Source of the DNA: Flavobacteriia bacterium
Lineage (GTDB): Bacteria > Bacteroidota > Bacteroidia > Flavobacteriales_D > Crocinitomicaceae
NCBI GenBank assembly: GCA_026391005.1
Contig: JAPLEV010000012.1
Span: 53,942 to 117,941, forward strand
Length of the DNA: 64,000 bases
Direction: 5' to 3'
In this document: piece after piece, positions 1 through 7,659 of the stretch
How the letters are laid out: the number at the start of each line of letters is the position of its first letter
How positions within the stretch are numbered: position 1 is the stretch's first letter
Made by a program: the position numbers and the translations under genes
The notes under the pieces: generated by a model
Seen by the model: the letters and a program-made list of their open reading frames with translations, nothing else
The model's database searches: none
What the model was told of the DNA's origin: nothing

Positions 1-1686
1 TTTATTGTACAATACCTTAATGCTATTAGCCTATTTCTTAATGATTCGGCTTTAAATTTTGAATTTAAGAAATCAAGCTTACTGCCTAAATATACACATA
101 AGTCACTTTGGTCCAATTTTGATATTGCACCCTCGGAGCGAAAAGCATTAATTTGTAATGGCGCAACAATAACGTTTGGAGAATTAAGAGCCACCTTGGA
201 GGCAATGCCTTGCCCTGCAGATCCGATTATTTTTATTGAGCCTGATCGATCACTAAACAGCATTCTTTTAATTCTTAAGGCATGGAAGGAAAATAAGATC
301 GTTGCTTTTTCTCCGTCAAAAGAGGTGATCATACCGGAGGGGGACTTTTTGTATTTAGCTCAAACCTCAGGAAGTACTGGAGAGCCGAAAACTATCTTTA
401 TTTCGCGAGCTGGTATAGAGTCAATGTTGGATGGTTGGCAAAAGCAATTGAATATATCACCATCTTCCGTTCATCTATCAACAGCTGACCAGCGGTTTGA
501 TGTGTTCTTTGGGGACTTATTTAGAAGCATTTTTTTGGGGACAACGATGGTTCTAGCATCAAAAGAAGAACAATTTTCCCCCATTTCCATTTCTGATTTA
601 TTAGTTAAAAACAGCGTTACCCACTATGAATCAACACCTTCCCTTCTTCTTTTATTAACATCTAAGCTTACTGCATTATCTTATTTAAAAGCCCTAATTA
701 TCGGATCAGAACCTCTTACATATCAATTACTTGTTCTGATTAAAAAAATATCAAACACTGGATTAAAGGTTTTTAATAGTTATGGTTTAACTGAGGTTAG
801 TATTGATTCCGCCTTAGCCGAAATCAATACTTCGATTACCGACTATTTCCCTGTAGGATTTCCGCTTGGCGACCAATGCTTTAAAATCATAAACATTCAA
901 TCCGAAATAGTTCCCATTGGTATTTGGGGTGAATTAGTTATCAAAGGAAAGTGTGTTGGGAGGATTTTAGGCAGCGATCAAAAGAATCTTTCAAATGGAT
1001 CTGATTCTGAATTTTTTACAGGCGATCGAGCAATGATTCATCCAAATTTTGGATTAATTGTAAATGGAAGATTGAATAATGATTTTATAAAGGTACATGG
1101 AAAAAGAATACCTACTAGTGCTTTAGAGACCTTCATTTTAATGAATACCGATGCAACAAATTGTTTCGTTTTTGAAAAGAAAGGTCTTGTAATATTGTCT
1201 CATAACGCCAAGACGGAAGATCAGGTATCTATTAATAAACTTGCAACTAAATTCCAAAGACATCAAATTCCTGACATAATTTTAAAAATAGATGATTGGC
1301 AACTAAATAAAAATGGAAAAGTCGATAAAGAAAAGATCAAGGATACAATCGTATTGCCAATTAACAATGGTATTAAATGGCGCCCGTCTAGTGAAAAAAA
1401 TGATGTAGCTATTGCCAATATATTTAATAAAACAGGAAAGGATTGGGGAGATAAAGAGGAGTCCTTATATTTTTATGGGTGGAATAGTATTGATTTATTA
1501 TCTTTCTGTAATGAACTATTAGTTCAAGGATATTCAATAAGCGCTGCCGTTATTTTGAGGGACCCGACAATAGCCACAATCTTACAACAAATAAAACAAA
1601 AAACGAATGACGCAAAAAAAATTACGCCAAGTATTTCCGTCAGTGGAAATGATTTGGATGAGATTCTTAAAATACTAAACGGGTAA
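1..1686 (+). CDS. NRPS, C-terminal part (end of C, A, T), predicted Orn module
   Basis: The reading frame is open from base 1, so this is the 3' part of a larger NRPS gene. It begins at the tail of a condensation domain, followed by an adenylation (A) domain. Visible cores are A3 TSGSTGEPK, A5 NSYGLTE, A7 TGD, A8 near GRLNNDFIKVHGKR and A10 LNKNGKVDK. A carrier (T) domain ends the protein, with WNSIDLL in place of GGDSL; the serine codon lies near base 1492. Lining up A4-A5 by hand against PheA gives the code DVGEIGSID plus the A10 lysine, which from memory is the ornithine code of tyrocidine and gramicidin synthetases. The A domain is compact: only about 65 residues separate A1 (TFGEL) from A3. 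There is no thioesterase or epimerase. The gene ends 52 bases before the aminotransferase. The NRPS call is firm; the substrate is inferred. Confidence 0.93.
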   Translation, partial: FIVQYLNAISLFLNDSALNFEFKKSSLLPKYTHKSLWSNFDIAPSERKALICNGATITFGELRATLEAMPCPADPIIFIEPDRSLNSILLILKAWKENKIVAFSPSKEVIIPEGDFLYLAQTSGSTGEPKTIFISRAGIESMLDGWQKQLNISPSSVHLSTADQRFDVFFGDLFRSIFLGTTMVLASKEEQFSPISISDLLVKNSVTHYESTPSLLLLLTSKLTALSYLKALIIGSEPLTYQLLVLIKKISNTGLKVFNSYGLTEVSIDSALAEINTSITDYFPVGFPLGDQCFKIINIQSEIVPIGIWGELVIKGKCVGRILGSDQKNLSNGSDSEFFTGDRAMIHPNFGLIVNGRLNNDFIKVHGKRIPTSALETFILMNTDATNCFVFEKKGLVILSHNAKTEDQVSINKLATKFQRHQIPDIILKIDDWQLNKNGKVDKEKIKDTIVLPINNGIKWRPSSEKNDVAIANIFNKTGKDWGDKEESLYFYGWNSIDLLSFCNELLVQGYSISAAVILRDPTIATILQQIKQKTNDAKKITPSISVSGNDLDEILKILNG

Positions 1687-1738
1687 TAATACCACAATGA
1701 AGGTTGATGGAAGTATATTACGTGTAAAAAAATAGCCA

Positions 1739-2818
1739 ATGGATAGCATACAATTTTTGAATAATCTTGCTGAAACAAAAGCCAAATACAATTTAGGCGC
1801 CGGTGTTCCTCCTTTGGAGCTATATCCGCAGTTATTTCCCGACGAATTAATGACGTTGTTTGTTAAAGAAACGGGAGCCGATTTAATGCCTTATCATAGA
1901 ACAGAAGGGATTCTTGGCGAATTTGCCCGAACGACAATCCTATTGAATGAAAACATTCGTGTAGAAGAAAATCAGGTAGTATTAACGAATGGTGTACAAG
2001 AAGCCATTTTTCTCACCCTTCAACTATTTAAGGGGAATAAAGTTGCTTGTTTAGACCCATATTATCCGGGTTTTGTTGATGCAGCTCGAATAGTCGGGTG
2101 TGAGCTTGAGATCATTAAAGAAGAGAATTTCCTTCTCGGCTTGAATTCTTTGAAAAAAGGAGACCTCTTTTATATTTCGGCAGATAATAGTAATCCTAGC
2201 GGCAAAACATTGACCCAACAGGAGCGAGAAACATTGGTGGAAATTGCTTCTGAGCGCGGCTTTTTCCTTTTTGATGACTCAACTTACCGTGAATTTAACC
2301 TTGAATCGAAATTACCGACATTATTTTCGATTAATCCGAAATGCGTTATTCACGCATTATCATTTTCAAAAATTCTAGCCCCAGGACTTAGAACTGCTTT
2401 TTTATATCTCCCCGAAGCCTTGCGCAAATCGTTGTTAAAACTAAAGTCAAGTGTAAGTTTAAATAATTCGGGATTCACGCAAGGAATAGTCGGCGGTTGG
2501 CTACTCAAAAATGAGTTCATACTTTCCAATCATTTGGGGATTATCAAAAACCGACTTAGAGAAAATCAAAAGGTTTTAGTCAAATTTGGTGTGGAATATT
2601 CAGGAGGATTCTTTATTTTATTTAAACCGAAGAACCAATTTTATAATATGAAATTATGCAATTCTTTGTTGCTCAATCAGGGTATATCGACCTGTCCTCT
2701 TTCTTTGTTTTCTCCCCATGAAAATGGTCATTTACGCTTATGTATCGCCAACATTAATGAGCAGCAACTTCAAAAAGTTTTAGATATTATTATTAACTTT
2801 GATTATCATGAATATTAA
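1739..2818 (+). CDS. PLP aminotransferase, HpgT-like (hydroxyphenylglycine transaminase candidate)
   Basis: This is a fold-type I, class I/II aminotransferase of 359 residues. It shows NSNPSG in the small-domain hinge region, DDSTYREF (cofactor Asp and Tyr), and SFSKILAPGLR, where Lys211 should form the PLP Schiff base. The MocR/2-aminoadipate transaminase type is the closest I recognise. The next two genes encode a hydroxymandelate-synthase-family enzyme and a 2-hydroxyacid oxidase. In that context the likely reaction is transfer of the amino group from tyrosine to 4-hydroxyphenylglyoxylate, giving Hpg and regenerating 4-hydroxyphenylpyruvate for the dioxygenase. The ATG start lies 52 bases after the NRPS stop, and the end overlaps the next gene by 11 bases, indicating translational coupling. 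The family call is strong; the substrate comes from context, and the substrate could equally be phenylglyoxylate. Confidence 0.85.
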   Translation: MDSIQFLNNLAETKAKYNLGAGVPPLELYPQLFPDELMTLFVKETGADLMPYHRTEGILGEFARTTILLNENIRVEENQVVLTNGVQEAIFLTLQLFKGNKVACLDPYYPGFVDAARIVGCELEIIKEENFLLGLNSLKKGDLFYISADNSNPSGKTLTQQERETLVEIASERGFFLFDDSTYREFNLESKLPTLFSINPKCVIHALSFSKILAPGLRTAFLYLPEALRKSLLKLKSSVSLNNSGFTQGIVGGWLLKNEFILSNHLGIIKNRLRENQKVLVKFGVEYSGGFFILFKPKNQFYNMKLCNSLLLNQGISTCPLSLFSPHENGHLRLCIANINEQQLQKVLDIIINFDYHEY

Positions 2819-3893
2819 ACCGGAAATATTTTTTATTGAGATTTTTGTTGGCATGGGGAAGATTGTTTCTTGGTGGCATGAATATGCATTAGGTTTCGAA
2901 CTCAAAGGTAAGCGCGAATCAATTGGCCAAAAAGGCAGGCAATTAACGTATTGGCTGCAACTTGGGGAGTGTAATTTACTGATAACATCAGCATTAGAGC
3001 CTTCGGCAACAGACATTGTGTCGTTTGTTGATCGGCATGGCAATTCAATAAAATCCTTTGCTGTTGAGATAGACGATATAAATGCTGTGTATCTTGAATT
3101 AAAAGAAAAAAAGGCCATTATGCTTAATAAGGAGATTGAATGGCTGGAGATCAATGGTGAAAAATCAGGTACAATTCGTTGTAAGCTTTTTGACGACAAT
3201 GAAATTAATTTTATACAACGAATTAATTGTAAAAACATACTTCCTGGCTTTGCCGAAACTTCTGAAAAAACGGACAAAGAAGTTGCTCTTCCAAAAGGTA
3301 ATGTCTTACGATTTGATCACCTTGCATCTGTTGTTCGCACTAACGAAGCAAATTTCTGGAATGAATATTTGATCAGAATTTTTTCGTTGAAGGAAATTTA
3401 TACAGTTGGCGAAGAATTTTTTGCAGGTCTTTCAACGGGAATGCAAATGCATGTTTTAGCATCTGAAAATGGTCGGTTTAATAAAGTAATTGTTGAGCCA
3501 CTTTTGGAAAAAGAAAAAAAATCTCAGGTTGATATTTTTATACAGCACCACCTGGGTAACGGAATTCAGCATATTGCATTTGAAGTAGATGACCTCACCG
3601 CAATCATTTCTGGGTTTAAGGAAAGAGGAGTGAAGTTTACCACTATCCCTGAAAAGTATTATGTTGATTTAGCCAAGGAGCATCCCGAATTACCAATTGA
3701 GGAATTGAAAAAAGCAAATATATTGTGTGAAATTGATGGTTCTAAATTACTGCTTCAGGTTTTTACCGAGCCAATAGGTGATAGGCCAACCTTATTTTAT
3801 GAATTTATTCAGAGAATTAATTCTTTTAGTGGTTTCGGCACCAATAATATCAAGCAACTATTCAAATCGTTAGAAGCACAACTTAATGGATGA
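2808..3893 (+). CDS. hmaS: Hydroxymandelate synthase / HPPD-family Fe(II) dioxygenase
   Basis: This 361-residue protein has two VOC repeats. Its putative iron ligands, His171 (FDHLASVV), His255 (GIQHIAF) and Glu332 (LFYEFIQR), match His161, His241 and Glu320 of the Amycolatopsis enzyme. 4-Hydroxyphenylpyruvate dioxygenase (HPPD) makes homogentisate; hydroxymandelate synthase attacks the same substrate at the benzylic carbon. In the C-terminal FGTNNIKQLF motif this protein has Ile348 where HPPDs have Phe (GNFKALF) and HmaS has Ile335, so I call it a mandelate synthase. Met214 falls where HmaS has Ser201, a residue I recall as influencing product handedness. A TTG at 2799 is in frame, but ATG 2808 keeps a tight overlap with the aminotransferase and is preferred. 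Placement between an aminotransferase and a hydroxyacid oxidase supports an Hpg route over tyrosine breakdown. Confidence 0.82.
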   Translation: MNIKPEIFFIEIFVGMGKIVSWWHEYALGFELKGKRESIGQKGRQLTYWLQLGECNLLITSALEPSATDIVSFVDRHGNSIKSFAVEIDDINAVYLELKEKKAIMLNKEIEWLEINGEKSGTIRCKLFDDNEINFIQRINCKNILPGFAETSEKTDKEVALPKGNVLRFDHLASVVRTNEANFWNEYLIRIFSLKEIYTVGEEFFAGLSTGMQMHVLASENGRFNKVIVEPLLEKEKKSQVDIFIQHHLGNGIQHIAFEVDDLTAIISGFKERGVKFTTIPEKYYVDLAKEHPELPIEELKKANILCEIDGSKLLLQVFTEPIGDRPTLFYEFIQRINSFSGFGTNNIKQLFKSLEAQLNG

Positions 3894-5076
3894 AATTAGA
3901 ATCGCGGACCATTCCGGGCTTTCATATACGACTACTTGCTACTTTTTTCCCAAAAAAACAGAGGAACTACAACTTTTCCTTGTTAATAATCCTTTAAAAA
4001 AAATCCGCATAGGTGGCGGCTTAACCGGAGTTAGCGGAGGAGCAGTCCCTTCAGAAGATGAGTGTTTTATTAGTCCTACTTTTTTAAATAATTTGGCTTG
4101 GATTGATCAAGATTCGGGCATTTTGGAGGCTGATTCAGGAGTGACAATGCATGAAATAGATGTTTTTTTAAAACAAACAAATTGGTTCTTCCCTTCCATG
4201 CCAGGAATGCCAAAAGCGACGGTTGGAGGAATGGTTGCCAACAACGGCGGCGGGCCCTATTCGTTGAAATACGGCAAGATTTCTAGTGCTATTTTATCCA
4301 TTCAGGTTGTTTTAGCAAATGGTCAAAAATGTGAATTTGGTGGAACGGCAACAAAAATTTCCGAAGGAATTGATTTTAAAGCAATTTTTATTGGATCTGA
4401 GGGTACTTTGGGCATTATAACAAAAGTCATATTTCGTTGCCAAGCAAAAATTAAACACACGTATTTTTACAGATTTGTTTTTGAAGATTTTTCAGAATTA
4501 CTTTCTTCAGTACCAGTACTCTTAACTTATGATGCCCTATTGCTTGAAGCCGCGGAGCAGGATGCTCTTCATTTTTCTTCAAACAAAAATGAGCATGTTA
4601 TTTGGTTAGCAACTTCGCTAGAATTGCCCAAAGACGCAAGTAATTATTTTTCTTTTTCTAGAGAAAATGAAACAATTATGGAAGAGCGTTTTGCTATTGG
4701 TAAAAATCTTCAAACGTATAAACCCTTCATTGATCTTGACGTTTCTTTTGGCTTAAATACTGCTAAATCAGCTATTATAGCGTTAAAGGAACTTTTGACC
4801 CAGCACAATTTTGAGAATATATTTTTTGGTCATGCCGGCGATGGAAACTGGCATATTCATGTTTTTTTTAATGATGATCGGGCTAAATGGGATACATGTT
4901 TAACTAAATTTGATTTAATCGTTCGACAACATCAGGGGTTTATAAGCGGCGAGCATGGAATCGGCCGAATACATACTAATCGTTTTAGAAAAGGATCTAG
5001 CCCTACAGATCAGGCGCTTTATAAATCGATTAAACAGACTCTTGATCCTAATCATCAATTACCCTCTTTTTATTAG
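3886..5076 (+). CDS. FAD-linked 2-hydroxyacid dehydrogenase (GlcD/D-lactate dehydrogenase type), mandelate oxidase candidate
   Basis: This 396-residue protein is an FAD-binding PCMH-type (FAD_binding_4) oxidoreductase with the FAD-oxidase C-terminal domain. Visible motifs are GGGLTGVSGG and GGMVANNGGGPYSLKYG (FAD site), FIGSEGTLGIITKV, and the active-site pair FGHAGDGNWHIH and SGEHGIG typical of D-lactate/glycolate dehydrogenases. It is somewhat short for the family. In known Hpg clusters the hydroxymandelate-to-glyoxylate step is done by Hmo, an FMN TIM-barrel enzyme of the (S)-2-hydroxyacid oxidase family. This protein is unrelated to that fold but stands in the same pathway slot. GlcD/DLD relatives generally use D-(R)-2-hydroxy acids. 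It overlaps the dioxygenase gene by 8 bases (ATGGATGA), so the two are probably coupled. The family is clear; the substrate is inferred. Confidence 0.85.
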   Translation: MDEIRIADHSGLSYTTTCYFFPKKTEELQLFLVNNPLKKIRIGGGLTGVSGGAVPSEDECFISPTFLNNLAWIDQDSGILEADSGVTMHEIDVFLKQTNWFFPSMPGMPKATVGGMVANNGGGPYSLKYGKISSAILSIQVVLANGQKCEFGGTATKISEGIDFKAIFIGSEGTLGIITKVIFRCQAKIKHTYFYRFVFEDFSELLSSVPVLLTYDALLLEAAEQDALHFSSNKNEHVIWLATSLELPKDASNYFSFSRENETIMEERFAIGKNLQTYKPFIDLDVSFGLNTAKSAIIALKELLTQHNFENIFFGHAGDGNWHIHVFFNDDRAKWDTCLTKFDLIVRQHQGFISGEHGIGRIHTNRFRKGSSPTDQALYKSIKQTLDPNHQLPSFY

Positions 5077-5078
5077 CG

Positions 5079-6458
5079 TTGAAAAATATAGAAATCTCCA
5101 TAGTTCATATTGATAATTGTGAAAATGATTTGTCTTTTTATGAGGACGCCTATACAATAAAATTTAAAGATGAAAAAAGGAAAAGAGAGTCGTTGGTTGC
5201 CCGATTACAACTTGATTTATTATGCATTAAAATTTACAAAAAAAACCTATCGGAATTAGGTTTCTCAAAGGACGATTTCGGAAGGCCATTCTTTCTTTTT
5301 GACTCAACTATTCATTGCTCTATTACTCATTCTTTCGGCTGGGTAATTGTTGCTCTGTCAAATGCCCCAATAGGTATTGACTTTGAAAAGATTATTCCCG
5401 AGCAAAAAGAAGACCTTAAATTAGCCTTTACTGAAAATGAATGGCGGAAAGTCGCCAACGATTCTAATCTTGTGTTCACTCTTTTCTCTATGAAGGAATC
5501 GTATTCAAAATTGATAGGAAAAGGATTTTCAATCGATCCAAGATTCATTTCCATTAGTCCGGAAAGCTATTCTTATAGCCGATTAATTACGTTTAATTCA
5601 AAAGATTTTTTTATATTTACATTAATTTGTTTGCAAAAAATAAACAGTATTAAGTTTGATAAATATCTAGCTGTGGAAGAATTGAATGAAATACAAAAAT
5701 ATCAGAAATACGCAGAGGAATATAATAAAACCGGGGTTCTATTTCTAAAAGAGATTCTTTCTCAAAGCAAACTCCCTAATTACGAGAAGATGATGGGCTT
5801 TGAAGAGGTACTTTTTTACGAGAAAGACGGCGTAACTCTTCGTTCTGTTTATGCCTTACATACAGGACAATACTTTAGGGATTGGCTATCTAAACAGCGG
5901 TGGATTTATGATTTATGCAAACCCATTTTGGGGGAAGATTTTTATGTGCACCAAAGTAAAATAAACATTAAAAACAAGCAGGATAGCTCAATATGGCCTT
6001 ATCACAGAGACTATTCTTTTTGGAGAAACTTTGATAATATTGTCGAGAATAAAATGCTGAATTTTATTGTCTATTTAGATGATGTTACGAAAGGATCTGG
6101 CGAATTAAATATTATTCCATATAGTCATCTTGATTTTCTTCCGCATGAGAGTCAAAATTTTAAACAAGAATACTCAATTGATGGAAGCGCCTCAAGTGAT
6201 TTGTTGTTTGGTTTTTCCGAGGATGATTTGGCGTATTTCGTTTCTCGATATTCTGTAGAGACCAACGAAGGGGGAAAAGGTTCTGTTTTACTCTTTAACC
6301 CTGATTGCATTCATGGTTCCGGGTCTTCTAATATCGATTTCGGAAGGAAAATGCTCATTATTACCTTTAATAGTTGCGATAATTTACCAGTAAAAAAATC
6401 AGACAGGCCCGAATATCTTTCTTCAACAAATTTTAATCCGTTAAAATGGACAAAATAA
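5079..6458 (+). CDS. Fusion: Sfp-type phosphopantetheinyl transferase + EctD-like PhyH dioxygenase
   Basis: Two enzymes are joined in 459 residues. Residues about 1-200 form an Sfp-type 4'-phosphopantetheinyl transferase: FGRPFF, then PIGIDFEKI (magnesium-binding Asp) and FSMKESYSK (Glu and Lys of the third motif). It would load the prosthetic arm onto the carriers of the neighbouring NRPSs. Residues about 230-459 are a phytanoyl-CoA-dioxygenase-family 2-oxoglutarate/Fe(II) hydroxylase close in pattern to ectoine hydroxylase: HQSKINIKN, YHRDYSFW (iron ligands His309 and Asp311), LDDVTKGSGELNIIPYSH, then the distal ligand in DCIHGSG (His412) with a following Arg. The hydroxylase substrate is unknown; a free or carrier-bound amino acid such as Asn or Orn is plausible. 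The start is TTG, two bases after the previous stop; no ATG precedes the PPTase core. The last 13 bases overlap the racemase gene. Confidence 0.88.
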   Translation: MKNIEISIVHIDNCENDLSFYEDAYTIKFKDEKRKRESLVARLQLDLLCIKIYKKNLSELGFSKDDFGRPFFLFDSTIHCSITHSFGWVIVALSNAPIGIDFEKIIPEQKEDLKLAFTENEWRKVANDSNLVFTLFSMKESYSKLIGKGFSIDPRFISISPESYSYSRLITFNSKDFFIFTLICLQKINSIKFDKYLAVEELNEIQKYQKYAEEYNKTGVLFLKEILSQSKLPNYEKMMGFEEVLFYEKDGVTLRSVYALHTGQYFRDWLSKQRWIYDLCKPILGEDFYVHQSKINIKNKQDSSIWPYHRDYSFWRNFDNIVENKMLNFIVYLDDVTKGSGELNIIPYSHLDFLPHESQNFKQEYSIDGSASSDLLFGFSEDDLAYFVSRYSVETNEGGKGSVLLFNPDCIHGSGSSNIDFGRKMLIITFNSCDNLPVKKSDRPEYLSSTNFNPLKWTK

Positions 6459-7144
6459 ATGAGCCTATCTTCCATCTGGAGCGATTAAAAGAAAATATTT
6501 TATTTCTTAACGATTTCTTTACTCAAAAAGAATTAGCGTGGACATTTGTCATTAAGGCCTTTTGCAACTATTCGCCAGAATTTATTAGCGAATTAGTAAA
6601 ACTCCCCATAAATAGTGTAGCTAGCGACAACGAGCAACATTTGAAGTTATTTAAAGGAGGCAAAACGGATATTGAAACGTGGCACCTTAATTATAGCGGT
6701 ACAAATGTCGATTATAATTGGGTAGATGTTGAGTTGACACACTCGTTACTTAATATCCAAAAGAAAACTTGTTTAATGCTAGCATTAGATAATGATCGTT
6801 ATGGCTCACAAATTACGGATCCTACAAATAATATTTTTAAAAACTGCTGTTCTCGTGTTGGTGCATACTTAAATTGTGAGAAAATGCCCACAAGGTCATT
6901 TTTTAAAAAATGGAGTTCATTTAACTTTCCGGCAGAATTTACTCAGAGCCTAGGCACATCGGTAACGTTTGAACACGCAACTTATCTTCAGGATAATCGC
7001 GTAAATCATTTCCGAATCGGAGAGATTGCTCTTACTGGGAGGTTAATAGGTAGTAATAATAAAATTAAAGGAATGAGGCATGATGTATTCACTTCTACAC
7101 AGCCAGTGAGTTATCACTTTCTTTCAAACTTAAAAAATAAATAA
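6446..7144 (+). CDS. Alanine/ornithine racemase-like PLP barrel protein (short form)
   Basis: This is a fold-type III PLP barrel, 232 residues. The N-terminal block FVIKAFCNYSPEFISEL places the PLP lysine at Lys37, as in the ornithine-racemase (Orr)/YhfX branch (compare VTKAFCGDPEI). The C-terminal block HFRIGEIALTGR followed by IKGMRHDVFT matches the Orr pattern of a LRIGE-ILLGR phosphate-binding loop and LRTDAF. Orr proteins are about 350 residues, so this one has lost the C-terminal domain and resembles the bare-barrel PLP-binding proteins in length. With two NRPS A domains carrying an Orn-type code, conversion of L-Orn to D-Orn is the natural hypothesis. A carrier-bound substrate, another amino acid, or a loss of catalysis are alternatives. 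It overlaps the genes on both sides. Confidence 0.7.
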   Translation: MDKINEPIFHLERLKENILFLNDFFTQKELAWTFVIKAFCNYSPEFISELVKLPINSVASDNEQHLKLFKGGKTDIETWHLNYSGTNVDYNWVDVELTHSLLNIQKKTCLMLALDNDRYGSQITDPTNNIFKNCCSRVGAYLNCEKMPTRSFFKKWSSFNFPAEFTQSLGTSVTFEHATYLQDNRVNHFRIGEIALTGRLIGSNNKIKGMRHDVFTSTQPVSYHFLSNLKNK

Positions 7145-7659
7145 TGCGGATAATAAATTCATTTATCGACACCGATTTTATTGATGAAATTGCTGAGGAA
7201 AATAAGGAGCTATTGTATTCTAGTTGCTGGAAATCTAGCCTTGGTTGGCAGGAAGAAATCATTTCGCCTGTAGGCTCGGTTTTAATTCGGGATCTTAACG
7301 ATACTCAAAAAGAGACCTTGATCACGGCACTCGAAAAGAGAAATATTATTGATAGAACCAAAATATATGAATTTGAGGCGCAAGCTTATTTATGGCAGCG
7401 CTTGAGCTTCATCCCATGGCATAATGATAAAGAAGAAGATGATTGCGTTCGTTTTGCCGCGTCCCTTTATCTTAATAAGGAATGGAAAGAAGATTGGGGG
7501 GGCTTATTCCTTTACAATAATAGCGGATCAATTTATGCAGAGGTCCCTTCCTATAATAAATTTGTGCTGAATGATAATAATTTTGCACACGCAACTACAA
7601 TAATATCCACTGAGGCGCCCTTGCGCCAATCAATTCAATTATTTTGGAAACAAAAATAA
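7144..7659 (+). CDS. Small 2-oxoglutarate/Fe(II) oxygenase (prolyl-4-hydroxylase-like)
   Basis: This 171-residue protein has the facial triad of the 2OG-Fe(II) oxygenase superfamily: PWHNDKEED gives His93 and Asp95, NNFAHATTI gives His149, and an Arg in APLRQSIQLFW should bind 2-oxoglutarate. WGGLFLYNN and VPSYNKFVL fit the double-stranded beta-helix core of the P4H/2OG-FeII_Oxy_3 type. No signal peptide is present. It would hydroxylate or desaturate an amino acid, probably on an NRPS carrier or in the finished peptide. It is the second oxygenase in the cluster, unrelated in detail to the PhyH domain upstream. The ATG shares an A with the previous TAA stop, and the 3' end overlaps the methyltransferase by 16 bases. 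The substrate cannot be read from sequence. Confidence 0.8.
   Translation: MRIINSFIDTDFIDEIAEENKELLYSSCWKSSLGWQEEIISPVGSVLIRDLNDTQKETLITALEKRNIIDRTKIYEFEAQAYLWQRLSFIPWHNDKEEDDCVRFAASLYLNKEWKEDWGGLFLYNNSGSIYAEVPSYNKFVLNDNNFAHATTIISTEAPLRQSIQLFWKQK

Noticed and set aside
2780..3277. 165-codon open frame on the - strand over the HmaS-like gene
   Set aside because: It lies wholly opposite two well-supported + strand genes with conserved motifs and has no recognisable domain.
2808..3893. Ordinary tyrosine-catabolic HPPD
   Set aside because: The Phe of the GNF motif is Ile, the neighbours are not homogentisate dioxygenase or fumarylacetoacetase genes, and it overlaps NRPS supply genes. An HPPD activity still cannot be excluded by sequence alone.
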